From: an uncultured Oscillospiraceae bacterium
GTDB lineage: Bacteria; Bacillota; Clostridia; Oscillospirales; Acutalibacteraceae
Reading direction: 5' to 3'
DNA: 8,481 bases
Assembly: GCA_900554525.1 (NCBI GenBank)
Contig: USHL01000050.1
Location: 1 to 8,481 of the forward strand
The notes under the pieces were generated by a model. It saw nothing but the letters and a program-made list of their open reading frames with translations. It was not told where the DNA came from and searched no databases. The position numbers were made by a program, and so were the translations under genes. Positions 1-5,815 of this stretch are shown one piece after another (the first letter of the stretch is position 1; each line of letters begins with the position of its first letter).

Positions 1-2044
1 TTGCTGCCGACGACGCCTTTCCTGCTTCTCGCCGCAGCCCTTTACGTTCGTTCTTATCCTCATAACGTGCAAGCTCAAGCGTAAACACGGCGGTGCCCTG
101 AGTTATAGAGCGCATAGCGGTTGAAAAGTCCGACATTTCACTAATTGGCACCTCGGCGATGATTTCCTGCATTTTGTTATCTGCCGGATTCATTCCTATT
201 ATTCTGCCGCGGCGTTTATTGATATCGCCTATTACGTCGCCGAGCATTTCATCGGGTACAGTGACCTTGAGACTGCCGATAGGCTCAAGCAGAACAGGGG
301 AGGCCTGCGGTATGCCCTCTTTATATGCAATGGCCGCCGCCATTTTGAAGGACATTTCGGAGGAATCTACCGGGTGATATGAGCCGTCTACCAGAGTGGC
401 TTTTAAGCCGACCATCGGATATCCCGCAAGAACGCCTTTTGCCGTGGCTTCCCGAAGCCCTTTTTCTACTGCTGGGAAGAAGTTTTTAGGTACCGCTCCG
501 CCGAAAACCTTTTCCTCAAATACGAGTTCATCCGAATCGCAGGGCTCAAATTCAATCCAAACATCGCCGAATTGACCGTGACCTCCGGACTGTTTTTTGT
601 GGCGTCCCTGCACTTTGACAGGTTTTCTGATAGTTTCGCGGTAGGCGATTTTCGGTTGTTTCAGCTCAACCTCGGCGCCGAATTTGGATTTTAAGCGTGA
701 AACGATAACGTCGATATGCTGTTCGCCGAGTGCCGAAAGTATCTGTTCATGCGTTTCATTGTTAGTGGATACGGCGATAGTCGGATCCTCCTCCGCAAGA
801 CGGTTGAAAGCGGTCGTTATTTTTTCTTCGTCGCCTTTGGCTTTGGGATAGACCGCTACTGAGATGGACGGAGCGGGGAAATTAATTTTCTGCGCCGTAA
901 GCTTTCCTCCAGCCGAAAGTGTATCGCCGGTGAGCACGCTGTTGAGCTTTGAAACCGATGCGATGTCTCCTGCGACGGCGCAGTCTGCATCTTCCTGCTT
1001 CGGACCCTTGAGCCACATAATCTTTGCTAGCCTTTCCTCGCTGCCGGTGCGGCTGTTTATAAGCCTTGTATCGTTTTTAATTCTGCCGGAAAGCACTCTG
1101 AAATATGAAAGCTTTCCGACAAACGGGTCGGCGATAGTTTTAAAAACGAAAATTGCATTTTCTCCGTTTTCGTCAAATTTTTGCTCCGAGCCATCCTCAA
1201 GACGGTATGTTGAGTCAGCCGAGGTCGGCATAATTTCAAGCAGATTGTCTGCCATCATCGGTATTGCGGCACCGGTTTGCTGCACGCCGGAGTAAACCGG
1301 ACATATTTCACCCGAAACGACACCGCTCTTAAGCCCTTTGATTATTTCCGCGGGGGTAAATTCCTCACCCGCAAAGTATTTTTCCATAAGTGCATCATCG
1401 GTTGTGGCAACTGCTTCAAGCAGCATACTACGCATATTGTCGATTTCCTGGCTTACGGGCATACGCATTTCCTTTGCGTCGGTTCCTTCGCAGGCATAGG
1501 CTTTGTTCTCAATCAGATTTATGTAACACTTGACCTCGTCGTTTTCGAGATACGGTACTACAATCGGACATATGACCGCACCATAGCTTGCGGCCAGCGA
1601 TGATATTACACGGTAAAAATGCGCGTGGCTTGAATCAAGCTTGCCTATAAAGAAAGCTACGCTTTTTTTCTGTGCCCGCGCCTTTTCAAAGCATTGCTTT
1701 GCGCCGGTGGTAAGTCCCGATTTTCCGGAAACGGTTATTATCGCCCCGTCAGCAGCAGCAAGCGCCTCGCATACTCCTCCGGCAAAATCAAAGAGACCCG
1801 GGGCATCAATTAAATTCAGCTTTTTACCTCCTATTTCGAGGGCGTAAACAGAAGTTGAAACCGAAACCTTGCGTTTTTTCTCCTCCGGGTCAAAATCCAG
1901 AACGGACGTACCGTCCGCTGTCTTGCCGATACGCTCGGTGGCTTTGCCGTAATAAAGTATTGCTTCGGCAAGGGTTGTCTTTCCGGAACTGCCGTGGCCT
2001 AAAAGTGCGATGTTTAGGGTTTGATTCTGAGGATACTGCTTCAA
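1..2044 (-). CDS. EF-G-like translation factor GTPase (EF-G2 type paralogue), C-terminus cut by window edge
   Basis: The minus strand is open for 681 codons from a TTG at 2044-2042 to the left edge with no stop. Canonical EF-G is about 690 residues, so only the last few should be missing. The start is set by a GAAGGAG site nine bases upstream, and the P-loop follows as expected (GHGSSGKTT, residues 16-24). Domains II-V are clearly EF-G: HKKQSGG at 482-488 in domain IV, SYHPVDSSEM from 555, and near the end LGDVIGDINKRRG. The G domain departs from translocating EF-G. G3 reads DAPGL (80-84) where DTPGH is usual, so the catalytic His is Leu. G4 is GKLD (134-137) instead of NKxD. Switch I reads RKVSVS instead of RGITI. 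Such changes are known in EF-G-like paralogues, which are often poor GTPases or not translocases. It is probably a cytosolic ribosome-binding factor, and the housekeeping fusA probably lies elsewhere (inference). Confidence 0.93.
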   Translation of the reverse strand, partial: MKQYPQNQTLNIALLGHGSSGKTTLAEAILYYGKATERIGKTADGTSVLDFDPEEKKRKVSVSTSVYALEIGGKKLNLIDAPGLFDFAGGVCEALAAADGAIITVSGKSGLTTGAKQCFEKARAQKKSVAFFIGKLDSSHAHFYRVISSLAASYGAVICPIVVPYLENDEVKCYINLIENKAYACEGTDAKEMRMPVSQEIDNMRSMLLEAVATTDDALMEKYFAGEEFTPAEIIKGLKSGVVSGEICPVYSGVQQTGAAIPMMADNLLEIMPTSADSTYRLEDGSEQKFDENGENAIFVFKTIADPFVGKLSYFRVLSGRIKNDTRLINSRTGSEERLAKIMWLKGPKQEDADCAVAGDIASVSKLNSVLTGDTLSAGGKLTAQKINFPAPSISVAVYPKAKGDEEKITTAFNRLAEEDPTIAVSTNNETHEQILSALGEQHIDVIVSRLKSKFGAEVELKQPKIAYRETIRKPVKVQGRHKKQSGGHGQFGDVWIEFEPCDSDELVFEEKVFGGAVPKNFFPAVEKGLREATAKGVLAGYPMVGLKATLVDGSYHPVDSSEMSFKMAAAIAYKEGIPQASPVLLEPIGSLKVTVPDEMLGDVIGDINKRRGRIIGMNPADNKMQEIIAEVPISEMSDFSTAMRSITQGTAVFTLELARYEDKNERKGLRREAGKASSAA

Positions 2045-2053
2045 TATAATACA

Positions 2054-2060
2054 CTCCTTC
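2054..2060 (-). promoter_or_regulatory. Ribosome binding site that fixes the TTG start of the EF-G-like gene
   Basis: The minus strand reads GAAGGAG followed by nine bases and then TTG. No in-frame ATG or GTG lies between this site and the P-loop, so TTG at 2044 is the best start. An in-frame ATT two codons upstream is a much less likely initiator and would sit too close to the site. Confidence 0.8.
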
Positions 2061-2068
2061 GATTTAAC

Positions 2069-2088
2069 TTCTGTTTGTGTAAACAGAA
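2069..2088 (-). promoter_or_regulatory. Perfect 8-bp hairpin or operator in the leader of the EF-G-like gene
   Basis: TTCTGTTT (2069-2076) and AAACAGAA (2081-2088) are exact reverse complements around a 4-base loop. The structure lies between the extended -10 box (2101-2106) and the ribosome binding site (2054-2060), so it would form near the 5' end of the mRNA. It has no T-tract, so it is not a terminator. It could be an mRNA-stabilising stem or a repressor site just downstream of the transcription start. The sequence cannot tell which. Confidence 0.55.
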
Positions 2089-2100
2089 TCTTTTAAATTC

Positions 2101-2129
2101 ATTATATCACAAAGCATTAGCAAATACAA
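2101..2129 (-). promoter_or_regulatory. Extended -10 sigma-A-type promoter of the EF-G-like gene
   Basis: On the minus strand there is a perfect TATAAT at 2106-2101 preceded by TGA (2109-2107), giving the TGnTATAAT extended -10 element. The -35 is weak: TTGTAT at 2129-2124 with 17-bp spacing. The extended element can compensate. The predicted start is near 2094, giving a leader of about 50 bases that contains the 8-bp hairpin. Confidence 0.7.
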
Positions 2130-2147
2130 CTAATAAATATTATGACA

Positions 2148-2176
2148 TTGTTAAAAAAATATTAAAAAGTTATAAT
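2148..2176 (+). promoter_or_regulatory. Candidate sigma-A promoter P1 upstream of the secreted-protein gene
   Basis: TTGTTA (2148-2153), a 17-bp spacer and a perfect TATAAT (2171-2176) fit a vegetative promoter. The -10 box lies in a 13-base word (2169-2181, GTTATAATCAAGG) that recurs exactly over the PBP promoter at 5777-5789. If active it would start near 2183 and give a leader of about 175 bases carrying the interleaved repeats at 2256-2287. It is back to back with the leftward EF-G-like promoter, about 20 bp away. AT-rich spacers produce such matches by chance, so this remains a candidate. Confidence 0.5.
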
Positions 2177-2255
2177 CAAGGATATTCTGTCGCATAATGA
2201 TGCTGCGGGTAGATTTTTCTGTAAGAAAAAGACAACAAAATGTAATTAATTTGGG

Positions 2256-2287
2256 GTATCAGTTACATATTTGATACTATTTGTAAC
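2256..2287. repeat. Two interleaved perfect 6-bp inverted repeats (operator-like or pseudoknot-like)
   Basis: The block runs GTATCA (2256-2261), GTTACA (2262-2267), TATT, TGATAC (2272-2277), TATT, TGTAAC (2282-2287). The first and third arms are exact reverse complements, and so are the second and fourth. The order is therefore A-B-A'-B' with identical TATT spacers. As DNA it would be two overlapping dyads offset by 8 bp, upstream of the -10 box at 2321, which suits a dimeric repressor or activator. As RNA it would have pseudoknot topology, but with no base between the first two arms the geometry is strained, so the DNA reading is favoured. The regulator is unknown. Confidence 0.6.
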
Positions 2288-2320
2288 CGAATTGTATCTG
2301 CTATTTTTTGTGTTTTCGTG

Positions 2321-2326
2321 TATAAT
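2321..2326 (+). promoter_or_regulatory. Candidate -10 box P2 for the secreted-protein gene
   Basis: A perfect TATAAT sits 34 bases before the ATG, giving a start near 2333 and a short leader that includes the GGGAGG site. No good -35 is present at 16-18 bp spacing, so this promoter would probably need an activator. The interleaved repeats about 35 bp further upstream are well placed for one to bind. Confidence 0.45.
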
Positions 2327-2359
2327 AAATCTAGATAAAATTATCCGGGAGGCGGCAAA

Positions 2360-2962
2360 ATGAAAAAAACGATTTTAAACTGTATGGCACTTGTGTTGGT
2401 TTTGCTGCTGTCTTTTTCGACTTTTACTCCGGCATATGCGGGTACCACAGCTGCACCGCAGTCCGAACAAAGCACAGTTACCGCGGCAGATTCCCGTAAA
2501 GTTCTTGAGACGCGTTTTCTCAATATGCTCAATCATAACTTCGTTTATAATGAGGCTTTCGATTATACAGAAAATATTGTCAACGATTCGGTTATCGCAC
2601 TGCTTGATTTGCGGGACGCCGAGGATGACGCCTATGTTTCCGAAACATATGTCAGAGATTTTGTTTTTAATATGTACGGTCTTTTGATAGATGACTTTTC
2701 AGAAATCAACGCTGAATTCCCTTCACGTGAAGGCTTTGTTTATATAATTCCGCGCGGCTTTTCACTTTTTAATCATGAAATATTATCGGTAAGTCCAAAT
2801 GAAGACGGCAGCTACACAGTTGTAACTTCGGTTACAATAGATCCGCATGACGGTGAAGCGGTAAAATGCAAAGCGGTTTCGCTGTTTGTTAAAAATGAAA
2901 AATCGCAGTTTGGCTGGAATATTATTTATTCTGATATTTCTGAAGATTTAGCTGCAATATGA
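2360..2962 (+). CDS. Secreted protein of unknown function
   Basis: This is a 200-residue protein with a textbook Sec signal peptide: Lys-Lys at residues 2-3, a hydrophobic core at about 9-20, and a probable signal peptidase I site after AYA (residue 27). There is no lipobox cysteine, no LPxTG and no later membrane segment, so it should be released or loosely wall-bound. The mature part is acidic and about 170 residues long. It looks helical up to about residue 115 and strand-rich after that (GSYTVVTSVTID, then an AVSLFVKNEK strand and a GWNIIYSDI strand). That helix-then-sheet pattern recalls small NTF2-like or inhibitor-type domains, but I do not recognise a family and assign no function. 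GGGAGG (2347-2352) seven bases before the ATG supports the start. The gene has its own promoter region and terminator, so it is a one-gene unit, with unusual repeats just upstream. Confidence 0.85.
   Translation: MKKTILNCMALVLVLLLSFSTFTPAYAGTTAAPQSEQSTVTAADSRKVLETRFLNMLNHNFVYNEAFDYTENIVNDSVIALLDLRDAEDDAYVSETYVRDFVFNMYGLLIDDFSEINAEFPSREGFVYIIPRGFSLFNHEILSVSPNEDGSYTVVTSVTIDPHDGEAVKCKAVSLFVKNEKSQFGWNIIYSDISEDLAAI
2819..2838 (+). other. Hairpin with a cUUCGg tetraloop inside the secreted-protein gene
   Basis: TTGTAAC (2820-2826) and GTTACAA (2831-2837) pair perfectly around TTCG, with an extra G-T pair outside. C-UUCG-G is an extra-stable RNA loop. The arms contain the same TGTAAC/GTTACA words as the upstream interleaved repeats, in opposite order and with 4-base spacing. 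It lies within codons for VVTSVTI, so it may be a chance product of coding sequence. Confidence 0.4.
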
Positions 2963-2968
2963 ATTTTA

Positions 2969-2999
2969 AAACCCCGCGGAAATGCCGTGGGGTTTATTA
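2969..2999 (+). terminator. Intrinsic terminator of the secreted-protein gene
   Basis: Seven bases after the TGA an 11-bp stem forms: AAACCCCGCGG (2969-2979) with CCGTGGGGTTT (2985-2995), one G-T pair and a 5-base loop. TTTATTAT follows. The other strand has TTTTAAAATT beyond the stem, so it could also stop leftward transcription, although the leftward gene has its own terminator. Confidence 0.85.
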
Positions 3000-3026
3000 T
3001 AGCTTAAATCTTTTCCGGTTTTATAA

Positions 3027-3080
3027 TAAAAAATATCCCCGGTTCTGGCACGGAGTTTTTCCGAGAGCCTAAACCGGGGA
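3027..3080 (-). terminator. Intrinsic terminator of the ABC transporter gene
   Basis: Reading leftward from the stop codon, TCCCCGGTT (3080-3072 on the minus strand) pairs over 9 bp with AACCGGGGA (3044-3036). The 27-base interior can fold into a smaller stem (CGGA with TCCG). A run of six T follows on the minus strand within 3033-3027. The large branched loop is longer than usual, but the GC-rich closing stem and T-run are convincing. Confidence 0.75.
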
Positions 3081-3087
3081 GGATTAT

Positions 3088-5685
3088 TTATTCGCTTCTG
3101 AGCGCCGTTACCGGGTTCTTCTTTGCAGCTATACGTGAGGGGATAAGACCTGCGATAAAGGTGAGCAGCATACTTATCAGCACAAGTATTACCGCGCCGG
3201 CAACCGGCATTACGGCGAGACCGGAGATTTCTGTTATAGCGGCGATTATTGCATTTATTGGTATCAGGAGCAGCAGCGTTACGATAATGCCTATTGCGCC
3301 TGCCACGAATCCTACTATAAGCGTTTCGGCGTTGAATACGCGCGAAACATCCCGCTTGGAGGCACCCATTGCGCGGAGTATTCCGATTTCCTTTGTGCGT
3401 TCAAGAACGGAGATATAGGTTATTATTCCGATCATTATAGATGAAACTATAAGAGAAATACTTACGAATGCGATTAGTATATAGGTTATCGCGTTTATAA
3501 TGGTGGTGACAGAGGAAAGTATGAGACCGATATAGTCGGTATAGGTTATTTTGTTTTGGTCTTCGGCAGCTTGGTTGTATTCGCTTATGAGGTCGGAAAT
3601 TTTTTCCTTGGCTTCAAAATCCTTTGGATAAATATTGATGACAGCTGGTTTGTTCAGGTCGGATACGCCCATAAGCGCTAAATTGCTTTCATAGGTTGCG
3701 GAATCGTCCTGCGACATAATGGCGGATTTAAAACGTTCCAGTATCTGATCGTCGGTCATGCCCTGGCTTCTCATCTGAGCGAGATATGTGTTGTACTGTG
3801 CCTGTTCTTCGGCAGGCAGACCGGCAAGATAGGCTGTAAGCTGTTCAAAAGTCATATTTTCGTAATCGTTTTCAAATGGTCTGCCGGTCAGTACGTTAAT
3901 ATCTGGGTTTTCTTTCTGTGCCTTTACTATTTCGCTTTCGTTGACAGTGTTTATAAGATGTTCCATAAGCTCGCCGGTATAGCCTACAAAACCGCTTGTG
4001 GCGTCGGTTATTGAATCTTCCGACGGGCGGATTATTCCTACAACGCTTATTTCTTCGGCGGAGTCGAGTTTAGACTGTATATAAAGCTCGTCTTCTGATT
4101 TGTCTGTCCAGGTTCCGTCAGGATTTTTCTCGAAATATTCGGTGTTTACAAGCAGCTTGAATTTGAGATTTAAGAGGTCATCGAAGCTGTAGGAAGTGTC
4201 GGCAGTAGGTTCTATTTTTTCGCCCGCCGTCGCTTTTTTCATCATTTCTTCCAGCTCTTTTGAATCCTTGAGTCCCAATGAATAGAGAGTATAATCACTT
4301 ATCTGATTGTTTTTGTCGACCACCAGCACGATCTCGTTGTAATTTTCCGGCAGCTTTCCGGCAATTACATCGTATTGCTTTTCCAAAAGCTCTCTGTTGT
4401 CGAACAGCCTTGTCCAGACCTCGGCGTTTGAAAAGTTTGACGTCTCAGAGCTGCCGTTTCCGGTGCTCTGAAATATGGTATTAAAGACAGTATTCGGATT
4501 CACCTGATTTCCTTTTTCATCGTAAATATTCATTACGGTGGAATATTTGTATTCGATTTCACTTGAATATTGCCTGAACTCATCGCTTTGTTCGATGTGC
4601 TGCTTAAAAAGCTCTAAATTGTTAGATGAAAGACCGTTTACCATAGTGGTCATCATTTCGGTCATAATGTTGTTGCTGTAAATTTTGTCAGGCTCGCGCT
4701 CCTCGGGAACGTCCTTGGCACTCATAAGATCGGAGGCAAGACTTGTCAGATCCATGCCTGATTCTTCAATCATTACCGGATAGCTTGAGAGCGTATCCTC
4801 TTCAACATTTTGTATATACGCGTTGACGCCGTTTGACAGTGAGAGGATAAGGGCTATTCCTATAATTCCGATAGACCCGGCGAAGGAGGTCAGAAAGGTG
4901 CGTGCCTTTTTGGTCATAAGGTTGTTCAGTGAAAGAGACAGCGCAGTGAGGAAGGACATTGACGGGCGCTTCTGACTCTTTTCTTCTTTAAGTGCGTTTT
5001 CTTCTTCGGTATACGGCATTGAATCATCGATTATGTTGCCGTCCAAAAGCCTGATTATACGGGTTGAATACTTTTCCGCAAGCTCCGGATTATGGGTAAC
5101 CATAATTACCAGACGGTCGTCGGCGATCTCTTTTAACAAATCCATAATTTGCAGTGAGGTTTCGCTGTCAAGCGCTCCGGTAGGTTCATCTGCCAAAAGG
5201 ATTTCCGGATTGTTGATAAGCGCGCGGGCTATGGCTACGCGCTGCATCTGTCCTCCCGACATTTCATTTGGCTTTTTATTAAGCTGATCTCCGAGTCCTA
5301 CCTTTTCCAGCACCTCCACTGCACGCCGGCGGCGTTCTGCCTTTGATACGCCTGTAAGGGTTAGAGCAAGCTCAACATTTGAAAGCACTGTCTGATGGGG
5401 GATGAGGTTATAGCTCTGAAAAATAAAGCCTACCGTATGGTTGCGGTAATTGTCCCAGTCGCGGTCCTTGTACATTTTTGTAGATTTACCGTTTATAAAT
5501 AAATCACCGTCGGTATACTGGTCAAGTCCGCCGATTATGTTAAGCAGCGTGGTTTTTCCGCAGCCCGACTGACCGAGTATTGAAACAAACTCATTTTTTC
5601 TGAACTCTACGCTTATTCCCTTGAGCGCCGTGACTGTTGTTCCGCCGGTCACATAGTCCTTTTTGATATTTTGCAGTTTAAGCAT
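3088..5685 (-). CDS. MacB-type ABC transporter, fused ATP-binding and permease protein
   Basis: This is an 865-residue membrane protein starting at ATG 5685. The ATPase fills residues 1-220, with Walker A GQSGCGKTT (38-46), Q-loop Q90, signature SGGQ (143-146), Walker B ending ADE (165-167) and switch His198. A linker leads to TM1 (about 263-290), an extracellular domain of about 430 residues (291-722), then three more helices (about 723-757, 785-815, 827-849). FtsX-family permeases carry ERTKEIGILRAMGAS, seen here at 762-776. This order is that of type VII (MacB) transporters, which dimerise and act by mechanotransmission on extracytoplasmic substrates instead of moving them through a membrane pore. 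The substrate cannot be read from sequence. No separate adaptor, sensor kinase or regulator is adjacent. An in-frame upstream extension to 5871 would overlap the PBP gene and lacks a ribosome site, so it is rejected. Confidence 0.92.
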   Translation of the reverse strand: MLKLQNIKKDYVTGGTTVTALKGISVEFRKNEFVSILGQSGCGKTTLLNIIGGLDQYTDGDLFINGKSTKMYKDRDWDNYRNHTVGFIFQSYNLIPHQTVLSNVELALTLTGVSKAERRRRAVEVLEKVGLGDQLNKKPNEMSGGQMQRVAIARALINNPEILLADEPTGALDSETSLQIMDLLKEIADDRLVIMVTHNPELAEKYSTRIIRLLDGNIIDDSMPYTEEENALKEEKSQKRPSMSFLTALSLSLNNLMTKKARTFLTSFAGSIGIIGIALILSLSNGVNAYIQNVEEDTLSSYPVMIEESGMDLTSLASDLMSAKDVPEEREPDKIYSNNIMTEMMTTMVNGLSSNNLELFKQHIEQSDEFRQYSSEIEYKYSTVMNIYDEKGNQVNPNTVFNTIFQSTGNGSSETSNFSNAEVWTRLFDNRELLEKQYDVIAGKLPENYNEIVLVVDKNNQISDYTLYSLGLKDSKELEEMMKKATAGEKIEPTADTSYSFDDLLNLKFKLLVNTEYFEKNPDGTWTDKSEDELYIQSKLDSAEEISVVGIIRPSEDSITDATSGFVGYTGELMEHLINTVNESEIVKAQKENPDINVLTGRPFENDYENMTFEQLTAYLAGLPAEEQAQYNTYLAQMRSQGMTDDQILERFKSAIMSQDDSATYESNLALMGVSDLNKPAVINIYPKDFEAKEKISDLISEYNQAAEDQNKITYTDYIGLILSSVTTIINAITYILIAFVSISLIVSSIMIGIITYISVLERTKEIGILRAMGASKRDVSRVFNAETLIVGFVAGAIGIIVTLLLLIPINAIIAAITEISGLAVMPVAGAVILVLISMLLTFIAGLIPSRIAAKKNPVTALRSE

Positions 5686-5691
5686 TTTATA

Positions 5692-5699
5692 CACCTTCC
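5692..5699 (-). promoter_or_regulatory. Ribosome binding site that fixes the ABC transporter start
   Basis: The minus strand reads GGAAGGTG, six bases, then ATG at 5685. The protein begins MLKLQNIKKDY, the normal start of this ATPase family. This excludes the 62-codon in-frame extension upstream, which would run into the divergent PBP gene. Confidence 0.8.
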
Positions 5700-5709
5700 A
5701 TTTAACGGA

Positions 5710-5741
5710 ATTATAAATCAAAAATTTAAATAAACTGTGAA
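5710..5741 (-). promoter_or_regulatory. Possible promoter of the ABC transporter gene
   Basis: A perfect TATAAT lies on the minus strand at 5715-5710. The best -35 match, TTCACA at 5741-5736, is 20 bp away, which is too far for an ordinary sigma-A promoter. There is no extended -10. The promoter may be weak or activator-dependent. Confidence 0.4.
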
Positions 5742-5755
5742 TGCTAAAAAAGTAT

Positions 5756-5784
5756 TTGATAAATAACCCGGTCGGTGTTATAAT
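5756..5784 (+). promoter_or_regulatory. Strong extended -10 promoter of the PBP gene
   Basis: TTGATA (5756-5761), a 17-bp spacer and TATAAT (5779-5784) preceded by TGT (extended -10) make a near-consensus vegetative promoter. The start should fall near 5791, giving a leader of about 25 bases. The -10 and following bases repeat a 13-base word also found at 2169-2181. Confidence 0.8.
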
Positions 5785-5801
5785 CAAGGTAAGTATATAC
5801 G

Positions 5802-5808
5802 AAAGGTG
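5802..5808 (+). promoter_or_regulatory. Ribosome binding site for the GTG start of the PBP
   Basis: AAAGGTG ends seven bases before the GTG at 5816. A nearer ATG at 5809 is in another frame and stops after seven codons, so it is not the start. The protein from GTG has a short basic N-terminus (MEKVFKK) directly before the membrane anchor, as expected for this family. Confidence 0.7.
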
Positions 5809-5815
5809 ATGGACT

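Larger units (their letters stand above)
2183..2359 (+). other. Long structured spacer or possible leader before the secreted-protein gene
   Basis: The EF-G-like start and the secreted-protein start are about 315 bases apart with no convincing gene between them. Besides the promoters and interleaved repeats listed separately, this part holds a 7-bp AT-rich stem (TTTTTCT 2214-2220, AGAAAAA 2224-2230, 3-base loop) and a GTATCT word at 2294-2299 resembling the repeat arms. I could not match it to a known riboswitch or T-box. Whether it is transcribed depends on whether P1 or the nearer -10 box at 2321 is used. Confidence 0.35.

Noticed and set aside
864..1603. Two overlapping plus-strand open frames of 143 and 108 codons.
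   Set aside because: Both lie opposite the EF-G-like gene, whose reading frame is continuous and matches EF-G domains throughout.
2197..2274. A 25-codon open frame (MMLRVDFSVRKRQ...) in the spacer that ends inside the interleaved repeats, as a possible leader peptide.
   Set aside because: The nearest AAGGA-like sequence is about 14 bases upstream, too far for good initiation, and the peptide has no codon run typical of attenuation.
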